From Flavisolibacter nicotianae (GTDB taxonomy: Bacteria; Bacteroidota; Bacteroidia; Chitinophagales; Chitinophagaceae), in contig NZ_RBCI01000010.1 of the NCBI RefSeq assembly GCF_003628535.1, positions 1 to 64,000 on the forward strand: a DNA stretch of 64,000 nt. Reading direction: 5' to 3'. The position numbers were made by a program, and so were the translations under genes. How positions within the stretch are numbered: the stretch's first letter is position 1; every line of letters begins with the position of its first letter. Below the pieces are notes generated by a model, which saw nothing but the letters and a program-made list of their open reading frames with translations, was not told the origin of the DNA and ran no database searches. This document shows, in pieces, positions 38,187 to 46,605 of this stretch.

Positions 38187-41100
38187 ATGGCAGACGGAAC
38201 AAATAAGGAACACACAAGTCCCGGCTCCCGCACAGGAGCGCAGGGGTTCAGGACCACCTGTTGTTATTGTGGTGTGGGATGCGGGATCATCGTGCACAAG
38301 GACCGCGACGGGAAACTGCGTGTCGAAGGTGACAAAGAACACCCGGTGAACAAGGGGATGCTGTGCAGCAAGGGAATGAACCTGCACTATACGGTCATGG
38401 ATAAAAGCGACCGGCTGTGGTATCCCGAAATGCGCCTGAACAAAGGGCTGCAACGGCAACGGGTAAGCTGGGAACAAGCGCTGGACAGGACCGTTGCTGT
38501 TTTTAAAACGCTGATTGAAAAATACGGTCCGGAGAGTGTTGCCTTTTATGCATCGGGGCAATGCCTTACGGAAGAATACTATGTGCTGAACAAGCTGGTA
38601 AAAGGCTTTCTTGGAAGCAACAACATCGATACCAACTCCCGCCTGTGTATGAGCAGTGCCGTGGCGGCCTACAAAATGAGCCTCGGCGAAGACAGCGTGC
38701 CGGTTTGTTACGACGACGTGGAGTTGGCCGATTGCATTTTTGTGGCCGGTGCCAACCCTGCCTGGTGCCACCCGGTTATCTGGCGGCGTGTGGAAGCGGC
38801 AAGGGCTGCAAATCCAAACCTGAAAATTATCGTCAGCGACCCGCGCCGAACACAAACGGCATCGTATGCCAACGTCCATTTGCAGCTCAGGCCGGGAACC
38901 GACATCGTGCTGCACCATGCCATCGGACGGGTGTTGCTGGAAAATGGCGATATCGACGTAGAGTTCATCACCAACCACACCGAAGGTTTTGAAGCTTACC
39001 GAAAAAAACTCCTGCAACGCACCGTTGCGGAAGCCGCATCGATTTGCGCTGTGCCGGAAAAAAGCATTCGTGATGCTGCCGCCTATATTGGCGCGGCCAA
39101 GGGCTTTCTGACCCTCTGGACGATGGGACTGAACCAAAGCGTGGTGGGTGTCAACAAAAATCTTAGCCTGATCAACCTGAATTTGATTACGGGACAAATC
39201 GGTAAACCCGGGAGCGGGCCGTTCTCCCTGACCGGCCAGCCCAATGCGATGGGAGGAAGGGAAGTTGGCGGGCTGGCCAACCTGCTGCCGGCACACCGGA
39301 ACCTGGCCAGCGAAGAAGACCGGAAATTCGTGCAGCAGTTTTGGAGCAGCCCGCCGATCTCCGAAAAGCCCGGCTACACGGCAACGGAAATGTTCGATGC
39401 CCTGCATGATGGCCGGTTAAAAGCCATCTGGATCATCGGCACAAACCCGCTGGTGAGTCTGCCCGATGTGCGCAAGGCGGAAGCAGCCTTGCAGAAAGCA
39501 AAATTCATCGTGGTGCAGGACGTCAGCAACAAGCCTGAAACAATGGCCTATGCCGATGTTGTTTTTCCGGCTGCGGCATGGGCCGAAAAAGAAGGAACGA
39601 TGACGAATGCCGAACGTCGCATTACCCACCTTTCCAGGATCGTGGAGGCGCCGGGCGAAGCGTTACCCGATGCCGAAATTCTTTGTCGTTTTGCAAAGAA
39701 AATGGGATTTGCAGGTTTTGATTTCGAATCTCCTTCGGGTATTTATGCCGAGCATTGTGCGTTGACGAAGGGGACAAGCCTCGACATCAGCGGCTTGCAC
39801 TACGATGCCTTGAAAAAGCGAAGAAGTGTGCAATGGCCCCTGTCGAAGGAAGGGAACGGCACGGCAAGATTGTTTACGGACGGCCTGTTTTACACGCCTT
39901 CGAAAAAGGCCATCATTCATGCGGTGGATGACGAGAATTTATCCGAGCCTACGACAGATGATCTGCCGCTCATTTTGACCACTGGCCGCATCCGCGACCA
40001 CTGGCACACCATGACCAAAACAGGCAAGGTGAGTAAACTGAAACAGCACATCGCCAACGCCTTCCTGGAGTTGCACCCGGATGATGCGCGGGAAAGAGGC
40101 ATTGCTGAAAACGACCTGGTCGAAGTTGGCAACGGGAGAGGCAGCGTCCGCGTCAGGGCGAAGGTTTCGGCCGACATCAAACAGGGTGTTGTGTTCCTGC
40201 CCATGCATTGGGGTAAGATTATAAACAGTGATTTAAACAGGGCCAATAACCTCACCAGCAATGTTGTTGATCCCACTTCCAAAGAACCGGATTTTAAGTT
40301 TTCGGCCGTTGACGTGAAGCGGTACGAAAAACCAGGGCAAAAAATTGTGGTGATTGGTGCCGGTGCCGGTGCGTTTGGTTTTGTCAAATCTTACCGTGCG
40401 CTCAATACGGAAGACGAGATCGTGGTATTCAGCAAAGAAAACTTCCCGTTTTACAACCGGGTGATGTTGCCCGATTATATCAGCGGCGTGCAGGAGTGGG
40501 GCAAGTTGGTAAAGATGAAAGATGAAGAAGAGCGGAGCTTCAACATCACGCTTCACCGTGGCGTCAGCATTGAGCACATCGACCGGGAGAAGAAGGTGGT
40601 GACGGACAGCCATGGCAGGCAACATCCCTACGACGTCCTGCTCCTTGCAACCGGGAGCCGTCCGTTTATGCTGAAAGATATTCCCGACCTCCGCGGCATT
40701 TTTACCATGCGCAGCCGGACGGATGCCGACAGCTTTAAACACCATGTCGATCCTGCGAAGGGAAAGGTGGTAATCGTTGGTGGCGGTTTGCTGGGCATCG
40801 AGCTGGCCGCGTCGCTGCGCGAAGTTGGTGTAGAAGTGTGCATCGTGCAACGCATTTCCCGGTTAATGGACAGGCAGCTCGATGTGCTTGGCAGCCAACT
40901 GCTGCACGAAGAACTGGAAGAGAAAGGCGTTGATATTTATTACAACGATGAACTCGAACGGTTTCTCGGGGTTGAAAATGTGACTGGCGTTAAACTGAAA
41001 AGTGGTTTGCAGGTCGACTGCCAGGCCATTGTCATTGCCATCGGTACGTTACCGAACATCGAACTGGCAAAGGCCTGCGGATTGGAGCACAAACGCGGCG

Positions 41101-41768
41101 TGGCGGTGAACGAATACCTGCTGACTTCTGATCCGGCTATTTATGCGGTGGGGGAAATCGCGGAGTTCCGTGGCTTTTTGTATGGGATCACCGCCGCCGC
41201 AGAACAACAGGCCGAGATTGTTGCCCGGCATCTCAGTGGCGACATTGCTTCTGTTTATGAAGGATCGCTGCTGATGAATATCCTGAAGATGCACGGCACC
41301 GATTTGTGTTCGTTGGGTTTGCCGGAAGCGCCGCCCAATGATCCGGCGTACGAAGAAGTGGTGTTCATCGACAAGGCCAAACGGTATTACAAAAAATGCG
41401 TCATACACAATGATCGCCTGGTGGGAGCCATCCTGATTGGAGACAAAACAGAATTTCTGGAGTTCCGCGATTTAATCCAAAACAAAATTGAATTGTCGGA
41501 AAAACGCCTGGAGCTGTTGCGCTCCAACAAGAAAGCAGAACCGGTAATGGGTAAGCTGGTCTGCTCGTGCGGCGGCGTTGGCGAAGGAAATATTCTCGCT
41601 AAAATCAGGGAGGGATGTACCGAATTGAAAGCACTGTGCGTTGCGTCCGGTGCCGGCCAGGGATGCGGCAGCTGCAAGCTGGAGGTGCAGGTTCTTTTGG
41701 AAAATGCCCTCGGGGAAAGACAGGCAAAGTCAGCAGTGGAGAAAGAGTTGACCGTTGTCAGAGCGTAG
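38187..41768 (+). CDS. Fused NAD(P)H-dependent assimilatory nitrate reductase (Mo-bisMGD + FAD + BFD [2Fe-2S])
   Basis: One 1193-residue chain that should reduce nitrate to nitrite using NAD(P)H. Part 1 (about 20-710): molybdopterin oxidoreductase with [4Fe-4S] ligands C25-x2-C28-x3-C32-x27-C60 and Mo-ligand region SRLCMSS (C154), NapA/NasC type; MoCo-dinucleotide domain at about 590-700. Part 2 (about 718-1110): pyridine-nucleotide/FAD oxidoreductase like the front of NirB (KIVVIGAGAGAFGFVKSY, FYNRVMLPDYISG, IVGGGLLGIELAASL). Part 3 (1121-1180): BFD-like domain, C1126-x-C1128...C1160-x2-C1163. In most bacteria parts 2-3 are a separate NasB protein. Residue 26 is Cys where Pro is usual. No signal peptide, so cytoplasmic. 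Confidence 0.94.
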   Translation: MADGTNKEHTSPGSRTGAQGFRTTCCYCGVGCGIIVHKDRDGKLRVEGDKEHPVNKGMLCSKGMNLHYTVMDKSDRLWYPEMRLNKGLQRQRVSWEQALDRTVAVFKTLIEKYGPESVAFYASGQCLTEEYYVLNKLVKGFLGSNNIDTNSRLCMSSAVAAYKMSLGEDSVPVCYDDVELADCIFVAGANPAWCHPVIWRRVEAARAANPNLKIIVSDPRRTQTASYANVHLQLRPGTDIVLHHAIGRVLLENGDIDVEFITNHTEGFEAYRKKLLQRTVAEAASICAVPEKSIRDAAAYIGAAKGFLTLWTMGLNQSVVGVNKNLSLINLNLITGQIGKPGSGPFSLTGQPNAMGGREVGGLANLLPAHRNLASEEDRKFVQQFWSSPPISEKPGYTATEMFDALHDGRLKAIWIIGTNPLVSLPDVRKAEAALQKAKFIVVQDVSNKPETMAYADVVFPAAAWAEKEGTMTNAERRITHLSRIVEAPGEALPDAEILCRFAKKMGFAGFDFESPSGIYAEHCALTKGTSLDISGLHYDALKKRRSVQWPLSKEGNGTARLFTDGLFYTPSKKAIIHAVDDENLSEPTTDDLPLILTTGRIRDHWHTMTKTGKVSKLKQHIANAFLELHPDDARERGIAENDLVEVGNGRGSVRVRAKVSADIKQGVVFLPMHWGKIINSDLNRANNLTSNVVDPTSKEPDFKFSAVDVKRYEKPGQKIVVIGAGAGAFGFVKSYRALNTEDEIVVFSKENFPFYNRVMLPDYISGVQEWGKLVKMKDEEERSFNITLHRGVSIEHIDREKKVVTDSHGRQHPYDVLLLATGSRPFMLKDIPDLRGIFTMRSRTDADSFKHHVDPAKGKVVIVGGGLLGIELAASLREVGVEVCIVQRISRLMDRQLDVLGSQLLHEELEEKGVDIYYNDELERFLGVENVTGVKLKSGLQVDCQAIVIAIGTLPNIELAKACGLEHKRGVAVNEYLLTSDPAIYAVGEIAEFRGFLYGITAAAEQQAEIVARHLSGDIASVYEGSLLMNILKMHGTDLCSLGLPEAPPNDPAYEEVVFIDKAKRYYKKCVIHNDRLVGAILIGDKTEFLEFRDLIQNKIELSEKRLELLRSNKKAEPVMGKLVCSCGGVGEGNILAKIREGCTELKALCVASGAGQGCGSCKLEVQVLLENALGERQAKSAVEKELTVVRA

Positions 41769-41790
41769 AATTCGATTAAACCAGTAAACC

Positions 41791-43281
41791 ATGCAAACAC
41801 AAACGTTCGTTATCAATTTCAGGGGTGGGATTGTATCGCCGGGGTATTTGAAAGACATTCTTGAACTGGCCAGGGAAGCGAGGGTAACGCATGTGCGCTT
41901 TGGTTTGCGACAGCAGTTGATCGTGGACGTGTCGGCTTCTTTTTGCGAGGCGTTCAGAAATGCATGTGAAGAAAAAGGCATTGCCGTTTACCGTAAAAAA
42001 AATGCCTTGCCCAATATTGTCAGTTCGTACCCGGCGGCTGATATTTTTACGACGGACAACTGGATGCGGCAGGGTGTTTACAAAGATATTTTTGATTCGT
42101 TTCAGTACACGCCAAAGCTGAAGATCAACATCTGCGACCGCCAACAAAGTTTCGTTCCTTTTTGCACCGGCCATATCAACTGGGTCTCGGCCGAAGCGCA
42201 GCATTTTTGGTCCCTGTTCATCCGCTTTCCCAAAACCAACACTGTTTTCAAATGGAAAGAACAGGTTTACACCAATGATGTTCCGGCCATGTCGCAGGCG
42301 ATTGAAAAAGAAATTTTACAAAACAGGGACTTGTTCTATGGGAAGGAAGCAGCCGATGGCGATGCGCTGTTCCGTCGCGTAAAGGGCAACACTCCCGGCA
42401 TTGCAAAAGAAGCAACCGTCACTTCCTTTCCGGAATTTGCGCTGCCCTACTACGAAGGGTTCAACAAGATGGGCAACCAGTTGTGGCTGGGCATCTACCG
42501 GCGCGACGAACTCTTCCCCGTTCCGTTTCTCCAGGACCTGTGCAACCTCTGTTTGGAAACAAGAATCGGGCAGTTGTATACAACGCCCTGGAAAAGTATT
42601 ATCATTAAAAATATCGATGCAGGACAGCGCCGGCTGTGGGATGTTGTGCTTGGCCGCTATCGCATCAATGTTCGCCATGCAGCGAACGAACTCAATTGGC
42701 AGGTGGAAGACTATACAGACAAAGGCCTCCAGTTAAAGGGCCAGGTCATCCGGTATTTCGACAAAGAAGATGTGCGGACTTATGGATTGTGCTTTGCCAT
42801 TCAAACAAAGCCTTCCTCCAGCATGTACGGCACCGTTGTGATTCGGAAACAGCAAAACAAGAACCCGCACCGGCTTAAAGCGCTGGAGCGCTACGATATT
42901 TTTTATAAAAAAAATTTCAACCCCAATGGGGAAGAATTGATCTTGTTTCGCGATGCCGTGCAAAAAGATCATATCGGAACTTACCTGGTGAGTCTCTGCA
43001 AAGACTTCTACGAACGGCAGAGCCGGAGTACCGCCACGGAAAAACCCGTTCCGCCGCAACCGGAAAAGAATGCGGTCCGGGAGGTTACGGTCATGCACCA
43101 ATGCAGGCATTGTCAAACGGTCTATGTTCCTGCACTGGGTGATGCGCTGCAGGGTGTTGTTCCGGGAACCGGTTTTGACGCGTTGCCATCCCATTATTGT
43201 TGCCCGCTTTGTGAGGCGCCGAAAGAATCGTTTGCTGTGCTGGAAGAAGCCAGCAAGGAACAAACGGCAACTGCCGGGTAG
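41791..43281 (+). CDS. Rubredoxin-tailed protein with sulfite-reductase-like N-terminal region
   Basis: 496 residues, 22 bases after the nitrate reductase. The C-terminus is a rubredoxin domain with C438-x2-C441 and C471-x2-C474 (QCRHCQTVYVP, CCPLCEAPKESF). The first about 410 residues resemble nitrite/sulfite-reductase ferredoxin-like halves in style (INFRGGIVSPGYLKDILELAREARVTHVRFGLRQ, NIVSSYPAADIF, YTPKLKINICD), but no siroheme/[4Fe-4S] C-x5-C...C-x3-C set is visible, so catalysis of that kind is unlikely. I know of rubredoxin-annotated proteins in Bacteroidota nitrate clusters but no established role. An electron-carrier or assembly partner of the nitrate reductase is an inference. Confidence 0.8.
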   Translation: MQTQTFVINFRGGIVSPGYLKDILELAREARVTHVRFGLRQQLIVDVSASFCEAFRNACEEKGIAVYRKKNALPNIVSSYPAADIFTTDNWMRQGVYKDIFDSFQYTPKLKINICDRQQSFVPFCTGHINWVSAEAQHFWSLFIRFPKTNTVFKWKEQVYTNDVPAMSQAIEKEILQNRDLFYGKEAADGDALFRRVKGNTPGIAKEATVTSFPEFALPYYEGFNKMGNQLWLGIYRRDELFPVPFLQDLCNLCLETRIGQLYTTPWKSIIIKNIDAGQRRLWDVVLGRYRINVRHAANELNWQVEDYTDKGLQLKGQVIRYFDKEDVRTYGLCFAIQTKPSSSMYGTVVIRKQQNKNPHRLKALERYDIFYKKNFNPNGEELILFRDAVQKDHIGTYLVSLCKDFYERQSRSTATEKPVPPQPEKNAVREVTVMHQCRHCQTVYVPALGDALQGVVPGTGFDALPSHYCCPLCEAPKESFAVLEEASKEQTATAG

Positions 43282-43339
43282 AACCTTTTGCCATTTTTAT
43301 TTGCTTACCTGTATTTGCCGACGGGGCAATGCCTTGGTA

Positions 43340-43912
43340 TTATCCTTCCTGTGGACTGTTGTAGTTATTAAAAAAGGGCAGGTCTTCCTGGTTGACGGAA
43401 ATGGAGTCGGTGGGCAGAAGTTCCAGAACATGCATCATGCTGAAGCGTTTTAAATTTCCCTCCCGGAACAGGCGATAGATCTTTCGCAAACCTTCGGCCG
43501 TATAAATGCTGCAGAGGGGCTGCGGCCTGTCGCCGGTTTGATAAACATAGCACTCATCTGTTCCCTGGTTATACCGGTCAAGCAAATGTCGGAGCAGGCG
43601 TTGGTCTATGTCCCTGATGTCGCAGGCTAAAACAAACAGGTCTTCCTGCGGCAATTCCAGGTGAGCGGATAAAAGGCCGAACAGGGGTGCTTTCGCATCG
43701 AACTGTTCGTGGTCGGGAACAAGTTGCCCATGGCGAAAAATCTGTTCGTAGGCGGGCAATTGCTGCCTGTTGATGGAAACGATCACCGGGAGGTGCAGGG
43801 CAGTCAGCTTTTGCGCAGCAAGTTCTGCCCAGGTCTGTTCGCCTTGCTTCAGAAGTCCCTTGTCGGTCCCCATGCGGGTGCTGTTTCCGCCGCATAAAAC
43901 AACGCCAGTCAT
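43340..43912 (-). CDS. mobA: Molybdenum cofactor guanylyltransferase
   Basis: 190 residues. It transfers GMP from GTP to Mo-molybdopterin to form the guanine dinucleotide needed by NapA/NasC-type nitrate reductase. N-terminal signature LCGGNSTRMGTDKGLL, then LVPDHEQFDAKAPLFGLLSAH and the metal-binding VLACDIRDID. Last gene of the Moco operon and convergent with the nitrate cluster, 58 bases away. Its start overlaps the SelW-like gene end by 4 bases. Confidence 0.93.
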   Translation of the reverse strand: MTGVVLCGGNSTRMGTDKGLLKQGEQTWAELAAQKLTALHLPVIVSINRQQLPAYEQIFRHGQLVPDHEQFDAKAPLFGLLSAHLELPQEDLFVLACDIRDIDQRLLRHLLDRYNQGTDECYVYQTGDRPQPLCSIYTAEGLRKIYRLFREGNLKRFSMMHVLELLPTDSISVNQEDLPFFNNYNSPQEG

Positions 43913-44199
43913 TGCTTTTCGTTTTGCCGGTCCGAATGTCCAAGGCTTTTTTGGGGAGCGACCACATCCCGTACAAGCTGTTTGATTTCTTTGATGTCGG
44001 TAAAACCGCCCTGCCGTTTGCGGTCGAAGATGATTTCACTGCCGACAGAAATCTGGTACCGGCCAGCAACCTCGCTCGGCTTTAAGGTGACGGCCCCGAT
44101 TTCGTCTTCAAATGTTGTGAGAATTTCCTGCGCCATGTAAGCAGCCCGCAGAAGCCAACGGCATTTGGGGCAGTATTCAATCGTGATCGTTGGTTTCAT
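43909..44199 (-). CDS. Rdx-family (SelT/SelW/SelH) thioredoxin-like protein
   Basis: 96 residues with the Rdx redox motif C10-x2-C13 (IEYCPKCRWLLRAAYMAQEILTTF) and the family middle segment EVAGRYQISVGSEIIFDRKRQGGFTDIKEIKQLVRD. Cys replaces the selenocysteine of animal SelW. It overlaps mobA by 4 bases and starts 1 base after the moaA stop, so it is firmly part of the Moco operon. A redox role in cofactor synthesis is an inference; no such function is established to my knowledge. Confidence 0.9.
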   Translation of the reverse strand: MKPTITIEYCPKCRWLLRAAYMAQEILTTFEDEIGAVTLKPSEVAGRYQISVGSEIIFDRKRQGGFTDIKEIKQLVRDVVAPQKSLGHSDRQNEKQ

Positions 44200-44200
44200 C

Positions 44201-45181
44201 TTATCCTCCGATGGTGATCATGCTCCGGTTTTGGAGCGTTTCGGAATGAATGGCTTCCATCGTTGCGGCAAACTGGCCGCCATGGGAGGCGTGCTTGCGC
44301 AGGATCGTTTGCCGGATCAGTTCGGCCACGTCTTCACCGTTGCGCAAAGCGCTGAGCAGGTCCGTTTCTTCTTTTGAAAACAAGCAGTTTTTCATCTTGC
44401 CATCGGCTGTCAGGCGCATGCGGTTACAGGTGCTGCAAAACGCATCGGTCATGGTGCTGATCACGGCAAAGGTGCCCTGGTGCCCCGGGACGATATATTT
44501 TTTGGTTGTATCGTGCAGCTCATCTTTCAGCTTGACGACATCGTATTGCTGTTCGATCGTTTGCAGGATTTGCTTGTAGGTAACCACGTTTTTGCTGTCC
44601 CAGTGGTTGCCGTCAAACGGCATCAGTTCGATAAAGCGAACATGAACCGGCGTGTCTTTGGTCCAACGGACAAAAGCTGTGATTTCATCTTCATTGATGT
44701 TTTTCATCGCCACCACGTTCACCTTCACATGCATTCCGGCTGCAAGCGCGGCGTGAATGTTTTTCCAAACCGTTTCGAATTCATTGCGACGCGTAATGAG
44801 GGAAAATTTTTCGGGCTGCAAGGTGTCAAGACTGATGTTGAGCGAACGGACACCCGCTTCCTTCAGCAGCGGTAAGAATTGGTCCAGGCGGATGCCGTTG
44901 GTCGTGAGCGTCAGGGTTACCGGCAGTTGCGACAGGGCCTGTATGATCCGGGCTACATCTTTGCGCACCAGGGGCTCTCCACCCGTCAGCCGGATTTTAT
45001 CGACACCCAAACCAACGAACAGTTTTGCCAGGGTTTCGATTTCTTCGGCCTGCATGACCTGTGACGAAGGCATGAAGGCATAGTCCTCTTCCGGCATGCA
45101 ATAAAAGCAACGAAGGTTGCATTTATCGGTCAGCGAAATTCGCAGGTAATTGTGCTGCCTGTTGAAGGTGTCGAAAAGCAT
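44201..45181 (-). CDS. moaA: GTP 3',8-cyclase (radical SAM)
   Basis: 326 residues from the ATG at 45179-45181; the frame is open further upstream but family-like sequence begins at MLFDTFNRQHNYLRIS. First step of Moco synthesis. Radical-SAM cluster C21-x3-C25-x2-C28 (CNLRCFYC), second C-terminal [4Fe-4S] cluster C249, C252 and C266, SAM-binding GGEP, and the conserved terminal Gly-Gly (TIGG). 59 bases after moaCB. Confidence 0.95.
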   Translation of the reverse strand: MLFDTFNRQHNYLRISLTDKCNLRCFYCMPEEDYAFMPSSQVMQAEEIETLAKLFVGLGVDKIRLTGGEPLVRKDVARIIQALSQLPVTLTLTTNGIRLDQFLPLLKEAGVRSLNISLDTLQPEKFSLITRRNEFETVWKNIHAALAAGMHVKVNVVAMKNINEDEITAFVRWTKDTPVHVRFIELMPFDGNHWDSKNVVTYKQILQTIEQQYDVVKLKDELHDTTKKYIVPGHQGTFAVISTMTDAFCSTCNRMRLTADGKMKNCLFSKEETDLLSALRNGEDVAELIRQTILRKHASHGGQFAATMEAIHSETLQNRSMITIGG

Positions 45182-45240
45182 GGTATAAAAATAAACCATT
45201 GACGGCTGCAAACTGTCATGCCTTCCACATTTATCAGGCA

Positions 45241-46158
45241 CTAATCATTTGAGTGCCGCATGCCTTCTGCTACGCGGAAGATGTGCAGCACGTAGGGGAA
45301 GAGGGCATCCATCGTTTCCTCCGCTCCCCGGGTAGAGCCGGGCAGTGTAAGCACCAGCGTACGATGGATAAAACCGGCAACACCCCGTGAAAGCATGGCA
45401 TAGGGTGTTCGCTGCTGCCCATAGCTTCGCGCCGCTTCCATCAGTCCCGGGATATCACGGGAAAGCAACGGTGCAATCGCTTCCGGTGTCACGTCTCTCG
45501 GAGAGAGGCCGGTGCCACCGGTAAAAAGAACAAGGTCGTATCCTTCTTCGCTCAACTGCTTTGCCTTTGCCTGGATGGTTTCTTTTTCGTCCGGAATGAT
45601 CAGGTAGGCAGCCGTGTTGAGCCCCTGTTGCTGCAGCTTTTGAATGATCGCCTTGCCTGCGCTGTCCTGTTTTGAACCGCCGGCTACGCTGTCGCTGCAC
45701 ACCACCACCGCGCAACGAAGCGGGGCGGCAACCTTGTCGCTGAAATCGGTCTTGCCGCCTTTTTTCTGCACCAGCCTGATGGTGGAAATTTCAATCTCCT
45801 TGTCGATGGGCTTGAGCATGTCATACATCGTTAGCGCCGTGATGGATGCGCCGTGCATGGCTTCCACCTCCACACCGGTGCGGTAGATGGTCTGCACTTC
45901 CACTTCCACGACAATGTTTAAGCCATCCACCGTGTGCCTGATGGCGGCAGACTCGATGGGCAGCGGATGGCAGTCCGGGATCACATCGCTGGTTTTTTTG
46001 ATGGCCAGTAAACCGGCTGCCCGCGAAAATTCAAACACGTCGCCCTTCGGCACCGTTTTGTTCTGTATGGCCGCAATGGTTTGCTGGCTGGATGTTTTGA
46101 CAATGGCTGTTGCAACTGCTTTGCGCAGTGAAGTGGGTTTATGCGTGATGTTCACCAT
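45241..46158 (-). CDS. moaCB: Bifunctional MoaC-MoaB/MogA fusion protein
   Basis: 305 residues. Residues about 1-145 are cyclic pyranopterin monophosphate synthase MoaC (KGDVFEFSRAAGLLAIKKT, DCHPLPIE at 62-69, TGVEVEAMHGASITALTMYDM). About 146-305 are a MoaB/MogA adenylyltransferase domain (RCAVVVCSDSVAGG, LFTGGTGLSPRDVTPEAI at 211-228, YAMLSRGVAG, LPGSTRGAEE). The two steps, first pyranopterin formation and later molybdopterin adenylation, are not consecutive, but the fusion recurs in other bacteria. 3 bases after moaE. Confidence 0.94.
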   Translation of the reverse strand: MVNITHKPTSLRKAVATAIVKTSSQQTIAAIQNKTVPKGDVFEFSRAAGLLAIKKTSDVIPDCHPLPIESAAIRHTVDGLNIVVEVEVQTIYRTGVEVEAMHGASITALTMYDMLKPIDKEIEISTIRLVQKKGGKTDFSDKVAAPLRCAVVVCSDSVAGGSKQDSAGKAIIQKLQQQGLNTAAYLIIPDEKETIQAKAKQLSEEGYDLVLFTGGTGLSPRDVTPEAIAPLLSRDIPGLMEAARSYGQQRTPYAMLSRGVAGFIHRTLVLTLPGSTRGAEETMDALFPYVLHIFRVAEGMRHSND

Positions 46159-46161
46159 GTT

Positions 46162-46605
46162 TCAGGGATGGTTTTCTTTCCATTGGTATGTTGTGTCTTC
46201 GAATACTTCCTTGCCCCAGACCGGGAGTTCTTTTTTGATGCGCTCCACCACTTCTTCGCAGGCGGCAATAGCGGGTTTCCGGTGCTTTGCGGACGTGAAA
46301 ACAAAAAGCGAGATTTCGCCGGCCTTCACGGTGCCGAGGCTGTGATAAACATGCATACAGGTCAGCTCGTATTTTTCGAAAATGGCTTCGCGGATACCGT
46401 GCATCTGCTCCAGTGCCATTTCTTCATAAGTGGTGTAATCAATGGCGGTCACGGTCTTGCCGTTCACCACATCGTTCCGCACCTGGCCTAAAAAAATACT
46501 GTGGGCGCCGATCCCGGTTTGCGTGCTGTGTTTTTGAATGCTGTCGGCAATGAAAGCGGCTGCGACAGGTCCCCGCACGAAGATATTTTTAAGCTTCTTT
46601 TCCAT
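46162..46605 (-). CDS. moaE: Molybdopterin synthase catalytic subunit
   Basis: 147 residues. It converts cyclic pyranopterin to molybdopterin with sulfur from MoaD thiocarboxylate. MoaE pattern: GIGAHSIFLGQVRND, YTTYEEMALEQMHGI, HVYHSLGTVKAGEISLFVF, HRKPAIAACEEVVERIKKELPVWGKEVF with the conserved lysine. Its 5' end overlaps moeB by 17 bases. Confidence 0.95.
   Translation of the reverse strand: MEKKLKNIFVRGPVAAAFIADSIQKHSTQTGIGAHSIFLGQVRNDVVNGKTVTAIDYTTYEEMALEQMHGIREAIFEKYELTCMHVYHSLGTVKAGEISLFVFTSAKHRKPAIAACEEVVERIKKELPVWGKEVFEDTTYQWKENHP

Noticed and set aside
38006-38206. 66-codon plus-strand frame before the nitrate reductase gene
   Set aside because: Most of it lies within the long palindromic repeat and it overlaps the true start of the reductase gene.
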